DNA of 64,000 nucleotides from DASPHG01 sp963849605 (GTDB lineage: Bacteria > Actinomycetota > Thermoleophilia > Solirubrobacterales > Thermoleophilaceae). The stretch is from NCBI GenBank assembly GCA_963849605.1, contig CAWKHX010000015.1:1240001-1304000 (forward strand), in the 5' to 3' direction. The notes beneath the pieces are model-generated. The model had not been told where the DNA came from, made no database searches, and was given only the letters and a program-made list of their open reading frames with translations. The position numbers and the translations under genes were made by a program. Positions within the stretch are counted from its first letter, which is position 1. Each line of letters opens with the position of its first letter. This document shows positions 35,527 through 42,737 of this stretch, piece by piece.

Positions 35527-36267
35527 CTACAGGTCGCTGATGGCGTTGACGCCGATGTCGGTCAGCCAGGAGTTCAGCTCGGTCAGGTCGTTCCTGTAGA
35601 GCAGGACGCCCATCACGATCAGGATCACGCCGCCGATGGCCGTGAGCACCGCGTAGTGGTCGCGGAAGAAGCGGAAGATGCTGGTGACCTGCGTGAACGC
35701 GATCGCGCTCAGCAGGAATGGCACGGCGAGCCCGAGCGAGTAGAAGGCGAGCAGGATGCCGCCCTTGCCGACGGTGTCCTCGTTGGCCGCGGCCGTGAGG
35801 ATCGCGCCGAGCGTCGGCCCGGTGCAGGGGAGCCAGGCGACAGCGAACGCGAAGCCGGCGATGACCGGGCCGCCGGTGGCGACGCGGCGCATTAGCGCCT
35901 CGGGCCGCCACTCCTGGTTCAGCAGCGGCAGGAAGAGCGTCCCGATAAAGAAGACGCCCATCAGGATCAGCAAGATGCCGGAGATCTCGCGCAGGGTGTC
36001 GCGGTTCTCGCCAAGCGTCCCGCCGAGGCCGGTCGCGCTCATCCCGAGCGCGACGAACATCGCGCTGAACGAGAGGCAGAAGATGATCGCGGGGAGGAGG
36101 ACCTTCCAGCGCGACTTGCCGGCCTCGATCTCGGCGAACTCGAGCCCGGAGATCGCCGACAGGTAGCCGGGCACGAGCGGCAGCACGCACGGCGAGATGA
36201 ACGACAACATGCCGACGCCGAATGCGGCGAAGACCGTGGTGTCGACGCTGTCCGCGATCGGGATCAC
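35527..36267 (-). CDS. ccdA: CcdA-type cytochrome c biogenesis / thiol transporter
   Basis: 246 residues from GTG 36267, which overlaps the upstream CcmH-like gene stop. About six membrane helices, with the paired conserved cysteines in ISPCVLPLVPGY and AWLPCTGPTL. CcdA passes electrons from cytoplasmic thioredoxin to outside thiol proteins, here presumably the TlpA-like and CcmH-like proteins. Part of a five-gene overlap-coupled unit (35527-38114). Confidence 0.9.
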   Translation of the reverse strand: MIPIADSVDTTVFAAFGVGMLSFISPCVLPLVPGYLSAISGLEFAEIEAGKSRWKVLLPAIIFCLSFSAMFVALGMSATGLGGTLGENRDTLREISGILLILMGVFFIGTLFLPLLNQEWRPEALMRRVATGGPVIAGFAFAVAWLPCTGPTLGAILTAAANEDTVGKGGILLAFYSLGLAVPFLLSAIAFTQVTSIFRFFRDHYAVLTAIGGVILIVMGVLLYRNDLTELNSWLTDIGVNAISDL

Positions 36268-36713
36268 AGGTCGTACCTCGCCAGGTCGTCGTCGAGCCGC
36301 TTCGACTCGCGCTTGCTCGCGGCCGGCCCCGGCGCGGCAGTCGCCGGACGCCCGCGCCAGCGGCGCACGCCGATCGCGATGGCGGCGCCGGCGCCGAGCA
36401 GGATCGCGAGCGGGACGAGGTAGGCCGCCAGGTCGAAGCCGTCGTCGTCCGGCAACGCAAGCACTCCGTCGCCGAACTCGACAACAAGCGCGTCCTTGAT
36501 CTCGTCCTTCGACCTGCAGTCGTCGATCAGGCCCTGGATGAACGCGCGTTCGCGCTGCGCCTGCGGCGACTCGGAAGCGATCCCGAGTGAGGTGCCGCAG
36601 ACGGGGCACATGACCTCGTCCTCGAGATCGCCGAGCGAGGTCTGCGGGCACGCAGCCGCCGCGGGCGCGGCGAGCGCCAGCCAGAGGGCGAGGGTCGCTG
36701 CCGCTCTACTCAC
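36264..36713 (-). CDS. CcmH-like cytochrome c maturation protein
   Basis: 149 residues from GTG 36713, with a signal peptide, the redox motif MCPVCGTSLGIA (CPVC) near residue 35, and a single C-terminal membrane helix (about residues 95-115) before a basic tail. CcmH-type proteins keep apocytochrome c cysteines reduced for heme attachment. Its start overlaps the START-like gene before it (GTGA) and its stop overlaps ccdA. CcmF and other haem-lyase genes are not in the window. Confidence 0.82.
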   Translation of the reverse strand: MSRAAATLALWLALAAPAAAACPQTSLGDLEDEVMCPVCGTSLGIASESPQAQRERAFIQGLIDDCRSKDEIKDALVVEFGDGVLALPDDDGFDLAAYLVPLAILLGAGAAIAIGVRRWRGRPATAAPGPAASKRESKRLDDDLARYDL

Positions 36714-37135
36714 GCGAGCGTCTTGCGCAGGCCGTCCACCATCGACGTGACCGCGCTGCGGTACCAACGCTTGCCGACGGCGCGGTCGAGCAGCTTGTAC
36801 GGCGCGTTCGTGGGCTCCATGCCCACCTCCACCTCGCAGAATGTGTCCTCGCCGGCCTCGGTGAGCGCCCACCGCGAGTAGTAGCCGCTCTGTAGGCAAC
36901 GCATGCGGATCTCCTGGAGGTCGGTGAGCTCGTCGACCACGAACTCGGTCGTCGAGGACCCGACCGGAAGCTTCGATACGCGCTCGAAGCGCGTCCCTTC
37001 TTGGATCACGTCGGGCACGCCCGTCACTTTGACGACGTCGTTCGCCCACTCCGGGTAGCGCTTCGGGTCACCGACGAGCTCCCACACGTCGCGGATGGGG
37101 GCTTCGATCAGGGTCTGGTGCTGCCAGGACGCCAT
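36710..37135 (-). CDS. SRPBCC (START-like) family protein, copy 2
   Basis: 141 residues with the typical Bet v1/START opening TLIEAPIRDVWELVGDPKRYPEWAN and a long C-terminal helix. Such proteins form a hydrophobic pocket for lipids or polyketides. It is closely related to the copy immediately upstream (37139-37582); both share SGYYSRW, EVEVGM and GKR.Y motifs at equivalent positions, so they arose by tandem duplication. Their position inside a cytochrome c maturation operon is unexplained. Confidence 0.85.
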   Translation of the reverse strand: MASWQHQTLIEAPIRDVWELVGDPKRYPEWANDVVKVTGVPDVIQEGTRFERVSKLPVGSSTTEFVVDELTDLQEIRMRCLQSGYYSRWALTEAGEDTFCEVEVGMEPTNAPYKLLDRAVGKRWYRSAVTSMVDGLRKTLA

Positions 37136-37138
37136 GGG

Positions 37139-37582
37139 CTAATTCTCGCGGTCCGCGGTCAGCGTCACGGCGGCGCGGATCCGCTCGAGCCACTCCGTCA
37201 CCATCTTCCGGTAGTAGCGCTTCCCGAGCGTCGCGTCGAAGGCCTTGTACTGGAAGGCGTCCGGTCGCATCCCGACTTCGACCTCGGCGAACGTGTCATC
37301 ACCGGCCTCGGTCAGAAGCCAGCGGGAGTAGTAGCCGCTCTTCAGGCAGCGGAGCCGGATCTCGCGCATGTCGTCGAGCTGCTCGATCACGAAGTTGGTC
37401 GTGTCCTTGCCGAACGGCGTCTTCATCGTCTGGCGGTACTCGGCGCCCTCGACGGCCGCCTCGAGACCGGTCACCTCGACGACCGACCCGGCCCATTCCG
37501 GATAGCGGCGCGGATCGCCGACCAGCTCCCAGACCGCATCCACCGGGGCCTCGATCAGGTGCTGTTCGCGGAACGCGGACAC
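37139..37582 (-). CDS. SRPBCC (START-like) family protein, copy 1
   Basis: 147 residues, START-like, opening HLIEAPVDAVWELVGDPRRYPEWAG. It is the upstream paralogue of the 36710-37135 protein and is separated from it by three bases. The two differ most in the middle strand (FGKDTTNFVIE versus VGSSTTEFVVD), suggesting different ligands or obligate pairing. No catalytic motif is visible. Confidence 0.85.
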   Translation of the reverse strand: MSAFREQHLIEAPVDAVWELVGDPRRYPEWAGSVVEVTGLEAAVEGAEYRQTMKTPFGKDTTNFVIEQLDDMREIRLRCLKSGYYSRWLLTEAGDDTFAEVEVGMRPDAFQYKAFDATLGKRYYRKMVTEWLERIRAAVTLTADREN

Positions 37583-37585
37583 GGC

Positions 37586-38114
37586 CTAATTCTCGCGCAC
37601 GAGGGGCACCACGGTTTCACGCATGAACTCGTCGTCCACCGGGCCCCGTCGCGACGCGGCGATCCGCCCGTCACGGTCGATTACGAAGGTCTCGGGATAG
37701 GCGACGATGCCGAGGTCGTCCTGCGTCGACCCGTCGTTGTCGCGGAGTTGTGGGTAGGTCAGGTCGTACTTGTCGATGAAGTCCTGGGCGTCACTCGTCA
37801 CGTCGAGCACGTCGATGCCGAGCACGGTCGCGTTCTGCTTCGAGATCTTCTTGTGCCAGCGCTCGAGCAGCGGTGACTCGTCGCGGCACGGCTCGCACCA
37901 CGACGCCCAGTAGTTGAGCACCACGACCTGCCCGCGCCAGTCGTCGAGCGAGCGCTCGGGGCCGCCGTCGAGCGGGGGCAGCGAGAACTCGGGAGCGGAC
38001 TCCCCGTTGACGGATCCCTTGGGCTCCTCCGACGCGACGCCGTACGCGAGCAGCGCGATCAGCCCGGCGACGCCGGCGACTGACGAGAACCACCACCGCG
38101 GAGGGCCGCTTCAC
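37586..38114 (-). CDS. TlpA/ResA-like thiol-disulfide oxidoreductase (one frame correction needed)
   Basis: The thioredoxin-like domain is clear: WASWCEPCRDESP (CxxC), then YPETFVIDRDGRI. In the thioredoxin frame a stop lies just upstream and no start codon follows before the membrane helix. From GTG 38114 the sequence reads VKR, and skipping one base in the CCC run (plus-strand 38103-38105) gives PPRWWFSSVAGVAGLIALLAYGV, a normal N-terminal anchor. Length is 3n+1, about 175 residues. It would reduce or exchange thiols outside the membrane, fed by CcdA. First gene of the cytochrome c maturation operon. Confidence 0.83.
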
Positions 38115-38168
38115 CTCGTCCGAGGGTACTGCCGCGCCCCCGTGCGGCCTCTAGAATCGCGGCCCAGC

Positions 38169-38241
38169 GCGGACGTAGCTCAGTTGGTAGAGCGTCGGCT
38201 TCCCAAGCCGAAGGTCGCGGGTTCGAGACCCGTCGTCCGCT
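38169..38241 (+). tRNA. tRNA-Gly (CCC anticodon)
   Basis: A 73-base cloverleaf: acceptor GCGGACG paired with CGTCCGC, D-stem GCTC/GAGC, anticodon stem TCGGC/GCCGA with loop TTCCCAA (anticodon CCC), and T-arm GCGGG-TTCGAGA-CCCGT with a discriminator T. The CCA end is not encoded. Its 3' half is repeated at 39938-39985, marking it as the integration site of the element that follows. Confidence 0.93.
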
Positions 38242-38243
38242 TC
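38196..38243 (+). repeat. attL: left 48-bp direct repeat
   Basis: The left copy lies inside the tRNA from the second base of the anticodon stem to two bases past the discriminator. It is identical over 48 bases to 39938-39985; the bases just outside differ (T versus C at the left, C versus A at the right). Confidence 0.85.
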
Positions 38244-38320
38244 CGCGGGGTCGCGCGGGAGGCCGCGTTTGTCCTGCAAACCTAGTGTTTCAGCGGACGC
38301 GCGGTTTGTGCGAGTCCGCG

Positions 38321-38560
38321 CTAACACGCGCCGTTCCGCGGCAGCGTGTCGCGGATCATTGCCGCCACGGTCCTGGGCTGCCGGTCGTCGGTACTGAAGA
38401 CCAAGTCGACGTGCCGTAGCGCGCGCATGGTCGACCCCAATTTTTCTGCCGCATCTAGGAGTTTGGGAAGGTCGGCCCATTCCGGAGGCTCGCGGGAGGC
38501 GATGCGTGCGCGGAGCACAGCGGCGGACGCCTCGAGTCGTATAAGCAACAGCTCTTCCAC
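38321..38560 (-). CDS. Small hypothetical protein inside the element
   Basis: 79 residues from GTG 38560, mainly helical (LLLIRLEASAAVLRARIAS, then LLDAAEKLGSTMRALRHVD), soluble. It could pair with another factor, but no family is recognised. It runs leftward, toward the tRNA, against the collagen-like gene. Base use is more AT-rich than the flanking chromosome. It may be a chance open frame. Confidence 0.4.
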   Translation of the reverse strand: MEELLLIRLEASAAVLRARIASREPPEWADLPKLLDAAEKLGSTMRALRHVDLVFSTDDRQPRTVAAMIRDTLPRNGAC

Positions 38561-38702
38561 GACGCTCTCAGCGAATTAGCGCGCGGTTGGCCGCGCTTCG
38601 TTGCGAACGTGCCCGGCCCTTGACTTCGCCACGCACGCTTGGAGGAGGATCCCGGGGACCCATCCGGTCACTGTCGTCTCGTCCCCAGAAAGGAAGAGCG
38701 TT

Positions 38703-39299
38703 TTGCTGCCTCGCTTGTTCAAACGCCGGCCGTCGCCGGCCATGCTCGTGGCGGTTGTCGCGCTGGTCTTGTCGCTCACAGGCGGCGCTATCGCTGCGGC
38801 GCTGATCGACACCGGCGACATAAAGAACGGTGCGGTCACCAAGAAGAAGCTGCACAAGAACTCGGTCAACAGCAAGAAGGTCAAGAACAAGACGCTCAAG
38901 GCGAAGGACTTCGCCGAGGGGCAGCTCGAGCAGGGTGTTCAGGGCATCCAGGGCCTCAAGGGCGACAAGGGCGACAAGGGCGACCCGGGCGCGCCGGGCG
39001 CGCCGGCGACAAAGCTTTGGGCAGTTGTTGATGGCGACGGCGCCGGCGAAGGAACGCTCATTCGCGGCAGCGGTGTCGTTGCGGTGAGCAAGGATGCCGA
39101 AGGGCAATACAGCGTGACCTTCAACCAAGCCGTTGACACATGCGCCTACGTGGGGAGCCCAGATCGAGCGATTCCCGATCGCACCGTCTCCGTCAGCACA
39201 TCGGGCGCCCCCTCGCCCGAGATCATCCGAGTAGAGACCGGCCTCAGCTCTAGCGGTGCCAACGCCGACGCGAACTTCGACCTGATCGTGGTCTGCTAG
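38703..39299 (+). CDS. Membrane-anchored surface protein with collagen-like repeat
   Basis: 198 residues from TTG 38703, with an AAAGGAAG ribosome site six bases upstream; the open frame continues to 38601 but without such a site. After RRPSPAM comes a transmembrane or signal helix (LVAVVALVLSLTGGAIAAAL), a lysine-rich segment with KNGAVTKKKLHKNS, a Gly-X-Y stretch (GIQGLKGDKGDKGDPGAPGAP) and a C-terminal beta-like domain with three cysteines (VC at the end). Such proteins occur as families in Thermoleophilia-like genomes. It lies within the tRNA-anchored element and is less GC-rich than its neighbours. Confidence 0.75.
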   Translation: MLPRLFKRRPSPAMLVAVVALVLSLTGGAIAAALIDTGDIKNGAVTKKKLHKNSVNSKKVKNKTLKAKDFAEGQLEQGVQGIQGLKGDKGDKGDPGAPGAPATKLWAVVDGDGAGEGTLIRGSGVVAVSKDAEGQYSVTFNQAVDTCAYVGSPDRAIPDRTVSVSTSGAPSPEIIRVETGLSSSGANADANFDLIVVC

Positions 39300-39477
39300 G
39301 CACAAACGCGCGGCCCGCGACTCGGCCGAAAGCTGAGACTCAGCGCGGCGCGTGCTGGGGCGACGAAGGTTGCCCCGGCCCCGCCGTGCGCGGTCCTAAA
39401 GGAGCTGGGGCGCTCCGTGCGGAGAGTTGCCTCGGTCTCAACGCGGTCGTTCGGGAGCTCGACGTGCGCCCGAGGGG

Positions 39478-39666
39478 CTGCGCACGGCGGGCGATCGGCG
39501 CCAGTGGCTGCGCGAGGCCAAGCAGGCGCTCGAGGCGGAGCGGGCGGCCAAGGCCAGGACGATTCCGCGCAACCTCAAGACGACGCGCGGCTGGGTGCAG
39601 GGCTACAACGCGCAGGCCGCCGTCACCGCAGAGCGGATCGTCGTCGCCGCCGAGATCAGCGTCGAT
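39478..39666 (+). pseudogene. Remnant of an IS1182-like transposase
   Basis: In one frame the translation reads RQWLREAKQALEAERA and then TRGWVQGYNAQAAVTAERIV, which match the segment before the DDE catalytic core of IS1182-type transposases (RGYVQGYNAQA is their best-conserved block). The parts between and after are missing, so this is a small internal fragment. No terminal inverted repeats were found. It lies inside the tRNA-anchored element. From 39300 to 39477 and from 39667 to 39880 nothing else could be recognised. Confidence 0.6.
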
Positions 39667-39880
39667 CACCGCCCACCAGCGGCCGATAACAAGACCAGCC
39701 AGGAACCCAGAACCGACGAAGACCGGCGCAATCACGCTGGGGATGACTCGGCCTCGCCCTGGCTCACCTTGAGCGCCGCTCCTCGTCCCACAACTCCGCG
39801 CCTACCCGCGGCCGCGGAAACCGCGGGTTTGTGCGACACCCTCGCGTGAAAGCAGCAGCCGGATAGCTGCTCAGCGACGT

Positions 39881-39902
39881 CTGGGGCCATCCTGGGGCCA
39901 TC
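39881..39902. repeat. Two tandem 11-bp repeats near attR
   Basis: CTGGGGCCATC occurs twice in direct succession (39881-39891 and 39892-39902), 35 bases before the right attachment copy. Tandem short repeats at this position resemble arm-type recombinase binding sites, or the end of a vanished integrase gene. Confidence 0.5.
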
Positions 39903-39937
39903 CGGCCGAAACCGCGCGTTACCAAGCCAAAGTACCC

Positions 39938-39985
39938 CGGCTTCCCAAGCCGAAGGTCGCGGGTTCGAGACCCGTCGTCCGCTTC
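39938..39985 (+). repeat. attR: right 48-bp direct repeat (tRNA-Gly 3' fragment)
   Basis: It repeats the anticodon stem through the 3' end of the tRNA-Gly gene exactly but lacks the acceptor and D-arm, so it is not a functional tRNA. It marks the right junction of the element. Confidence 0.85.
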
Positions 39986-39999
39986 ACCCACCCCGCCGG

Positions 40000-40818
40000 C
40001 TACTCGACGACCGCCTCCGAGATCATGCCCTTGAACGCGTGGGGCGGGCCGCCCTCGCGATCGGCGACGAAGCAGACGAGGACGTAGTTCCCCTTCTGCA
40101 GCTCGAGGTCGACCACCTGGCTGCGCCCGCCGTCGAGGATGCCCGTGGACACCGTCTTGGACTCGATGATGGGTGCCGACGGCCCGGACTCGTTCTTGAC
40201 CGACTTGCGCACGTCTTCGATCGTGCTGCCGGGCTTGATCGGCGCCGCCAGCGCGAAGTGGGGCTCCTTGCCCTTGTTCGTGAACGTCACCTGCTGGTTG
40301 CCCGCTTTCAGGCCGGAGCTGTCGAAGCTGTACTCGACCGCGTCGATCTCGCCGTCGGTGCTCGGCAGCTCCCCGTCGCCGTCGCCCGTCACCTCGAGCT
40401 CGGTGAAGTTGTTCGAGTCGATGTCGATACCCACGTAGTTGCCCGCGGAGAGCTCCTGCACGGCGCTGAAGGACTTGCCGGGGGGCACCGACCCCGAGCC
40501 GCCCTCGAAGGTGATCCACTCGGGTAGAGGCTTGCCGCCGTCGCCCCATGCCTCGCCGGCCTTGCGGGCCTCCTCAGCCGAGTGGTCACCCTCGACTCGG
40601 ATGAGCGTCACACCGGCGTCGTCGTTGCTCGAGTTGGTGAAGTCCACCTGCACGGCCCCGGCCTCGACGGACGAGGGCCCGGTCAACTCCGTCCCGGAGA
40701 ACTCGAAAGACGCGACGGCGGGCTCCGACCCGTCGGAGCCGGAGTCGTCGTCGTCGCCACAGGCGACGACCGAGAGCGAGAGAACGAGACTGGTCAGAAC
40801 GGCGACCGAGCGAAGCAC
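40000..40818 (-). CDS. Lipoprotein with two cupredoxin-like repeats
   Basis: 272 residues from GTG 40818, with a lipobox (LSVVACGDDD). Two tandem beta-sandwich repeats of about 115 residues follow. Only the second has copper ligands in order: KEPHFALAA (His), LVCFVAD (Cys), PPHAFKGM (His, Met); the first lacks a cysteine there. It probably binds copper or is an electron carrier on the outer face. It is the chromosomal gene next to the right end of the tRNA-anchored element. Confidence 0.75.
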   Translation of the reverse strand: MLRSVAVLTSLVLSLSVVACGDDDDSGSDGSEPAVASFEFSGTELTGPSSVEAGAVQVDFTNSSNDDAGVTLIRVEGDHSAEEARKAGEAWGDGGKPLPEWITFEGGSGSVPPGKSFSAVQELSAGNYVGIDIDSNNFTELEVTGDGDGELPSTDGEIDAVEYSFDSSGLKAGNQQVTFTNKGKEPHFALAAPIKPGSTIEDVRKSVKNESGPSAPIIESKTVSTGILDGGRSQVVDLELQKGNYVLVCFVADREGGPPHAFKGMISEAVVE

Positions 40819-40948
40819 GTAAAACCTCCAGGCAGGGGAAGAGAGGCGGGCGAGCCTAGTCCAGTCAGGGGCGGACGACTACCTCAATCGCGCGGTGGGA
40901 TGGCTCCATACGAGGGTCTGATCCGGGTGACGGCCCACGTCGGCCAGG

Positions 40949-41602
40949 TCAGCGCAGCTCGAACATCCAGAGCTCGCGCAGCTGGCCGCGCAGGTGCAGC
41001 GGGCGCTTGAAGTCGAGCGCCGTCGCGCGCCCGGTTGCCGTCAGCAGCTCGCGGTCGGGGTCGGACATGAAGAAGTAGACGAGCCGCAGCGGGCGGGGGC
41101 GGCGCTCGAGCGACGCGAACAGCTGCTGGAGGACCTCCTCGAACACGTGTGGCGGGAACGGGCAGTAGAAGTACGCGATCGTCAGGTCGTCGGGCACCTG
41201 CCACTGAGTGGCGTCGGCGCTGATCACGTCGACTTCCTGGCAGCGGAGCCGGTCACGGTTGTGGTCGAGGTTCTCGCGCGCGACGTGGTTGAGCTCCTCC
41301 GACATCTCGACCCCGATGACGCGCTTGAACGGCTCGCGCGCGGCGATGATCAGGACGCGCCCCATCCCGGAGCCGTAGTCCACGAACACGTCGTCCCCGG
41401 ACACGCGCAGCTGCCTGAAGACGTGGCGGAGGACGCTCCACGACGAGGGCCGGTAGAGGCCGCCGCGGTACTCGTTGCCGGTCGGAAACCCGAGCTCCTC
41501 GGGCGGGATGCTCCCGCTCGTCCTGATCCCGTAGCGCCGCTCGTTCCACCTGTCGAACACGCGCCAGAGCTTGTACCTGGCCCTCCGTACTAGGTCGCGC
41601 AC
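40949..41602 (-). CDS. Class I SAM-dependent methyltransferase
   Basis: 217 residues from GTG 41602. Motif I is VFVDYGSGMGRVLIIA (about residues 71-86), then VIGVEMSEEL and a motif IV-like IAYFYCPFPPHVFEEVL. The substrate-binding parts are not typical of any family I know. The basic N terminus (RDLVRRARYKLWRVFDRW) is amphipathic and may touch the membrane. Downstream gap 40819-40948 holds nothing recognised. Confidence 0.85.
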   Translation of the reverse strand: MRDLVRRARYKLWRVFDRWNERRYGIRTSGSIPPEELGFPTGNEYRGGLYRPSSWSVLRHVFRQLRVSGDDVFVDYGSGMGRVLIIAAREPFKRVIGVEMSEELNHVARENLDHNRDRLRCQEVDVISADATQWQVPDDLTIAYFYCPFPPHVFEEVLQQLFASLERRPRPLRLVYFFMSDPDRELLTATGRATALDFKRPLHLRGQLRELWMFELR

Positions 41603-41611
41603 GCGTGCAGG

Positions 41612-41888
41612 CTAGTTCAGCCGCTCGTCCAGGCGCACATCGACCGTGTCACCGGCTTCCTTGCCGATGGCCTTCGCGGATCTCAGCCTTGACAGGCAGC
41701 CTGTGCGTGCCGTCGCCCTGCGCCATGAAGGCGCTCTCGAACGGCTCGCCGTCGATCGTGCCGCGCACCTTGACCAGTCCCTTGGTGCCGAAGAACTCGG
41801 CGGCGCCGTCCCAGACGATGCAGGTCCAGGCGCCCTTGTTGTCGCCCTTCTGAAGCCGGGCTGAGAACTCCTTCGTTTGGAATGTCAT
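41612..41888 (-). CDS. DUF1905 / YdeI-like small protein (one frame correction needed)
   Basis: From ATG 41888 the protein begins MTFQTKEFSARLQKGDNKGAW and continues with the DUF1905 pattern LVKVRGTIDGEPFESAFM, GTHRLPVKAEIR. Near the plus-strand bases 41673-41676 one surplus base must be skipped; then it reads KAIGKEAGDTVDVRLDERLN and stops at 41612. Without the correction it ends early in an unrelated tail. Length is 3n+1, about 91 residues. DUF1905 is often joined to a YdeI domain; no such domain is here. It is divergent from the enoyl-CoA hydratase gene. Confidence 0.75.
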
Positions 41889-41942
41889 GTCCCTAAGACG
41901 GCCCGCGCGGCCGAATCTAACCGCCGCACGGATAATCAGCGG

Positions 41943-42737
41943 ATGCTGAAGACAGACGCTCCCTCCGCCGCCGTTCGCCTCCTCACACTCGACCGGCCCG
42001 ACGACCTCAATGCGATGACCGCCGAGCTGTGCGGCGCGCTGCACGAGGAGCTCGACAGGATCGCCGCCGACCGCTCGTGCCGCGCCGTCGTCCTGACAGG
42101 GGCGGGCCGCGCGTTCTGCGTGGGCCTAGACCTCAAGGGCTACGGCGAGGCGCCGGGCAACGACGGCGCCGACAACGCGCGCGACCGGCTCGGCAACCAG
42201 GAGCACATGTCGCGCCTGATCCTCAAGCTGCGCGAAACGCCGCAGCCGGTGATCGCCGCGGTCAACGGGCCCGCGGCGGGCTTCGGGTTCGCGCTCGCGC
42301 TGGGCAGCGACATCCGCTACGCGGCGCCGGAGGCGGTCTTCCGCGCCGTCTTCCTGAACGTCGGCGTCTCCAACTGCGACATGGGGACGAGTTGGCTGCT
42401 GCCGCGGCTGATCGGCGCGTCGCGCGCGCACGAGCTGATGCTCACCGGCCGCCGGGTGCGTGCCGAGGAGGCGGAGCGGATCGGCCTTGTCGCCGAGGTC
42501 GTCGAAGCCGACTCGCTCGTGGACCGCGCGATCGAGGCGGGCGAGCAGATCGCCGCCTGGACGCCGTGGGGCATCCGTCTGACGAAGCAGGGGATGTGGA
42601 GCGCGCTCGAGATCCCGTCGGAGCGCGCGGCGATCGAGTACGAGGACCGCCAGCAGATCATGGCGCTGCACGGCACCGCGCCCGCCGAGGCGGTCACCGC
42701 GTTCCTGGAGAAGCGGCCCGCGGAGTTCGCGGACTGA
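41943..42737 (+). CDS. Enoyl-CoA hydratase/isomerase family protein
   Basis: 264 residues from ATG 41943. Crotonase fold with FCVGLDLKGYG, NGPAAGFGFALALGSDIR (oxyanion-hole loop) and NVGVSNCDMGTSWLLPRLIG. It is distant from the other enoyl-CoA hydratase in the window. Its stop overlaps the next start (TGATG), pairing it with a PPOX-class oxidoreductase. Substrate unknown. Confidence 0.88.
   Translation: MLKTDAPSAAVRLLTLDRPDDLNAMTAELCGALHEELDRIAADRSCRAVVLTGAGRAFCVGLDLKGYGEAPGNDGADNARDRLGNQEHMSRLILKLRETPQPVIAAVNGPAAGFGFALALGSDIRYAAPEAVFRAVFLNVGVSNCDMGTSWLLPRLIGASRAHELMLTGRRVRAEEAERIGLVAEVVEADSLVDRAIEAGEQIAAWTPWGIRLTKQGMWSALEIPSERAAIEYEDRQQIMALHGTAPAEAVTAFLEKRPAEFAD

Larger units (their letters stand above)
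38196..39985. mobile_element. Small integrated element at tRNA-Gly, 1.74 kb, degenerate
   Basis: The stretch between two copies of a 48-bp repeat of the 3' half of the tRNA-Gly gene (38196-38243 and 39938-39985) has the shape of an element integrated at a tRNA by a tyrosine recombinase, with the intact tRNA at the left end. Inside are a small unknown gene, a collagen-like surface protein, a transposase remnant and an 11-bp tandem repeat near the right end. Base use is visibly less GC-rich than the flanks in the coding parts. No recombinase gene remains, so it is fixed or helped in trans. Confidence 0.7.

Noticed and set aside
39300..39477. Further coding sequence next to the transposase remnant.
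   Set aside because: The open frames there are short, Arg-rich and unlike any family; nothing supportable.
39938..39985. A second tRNA-Gly gene.
   Set aside because: Only the 3' half is present; there is no acceptor 5' strand or D-arm.
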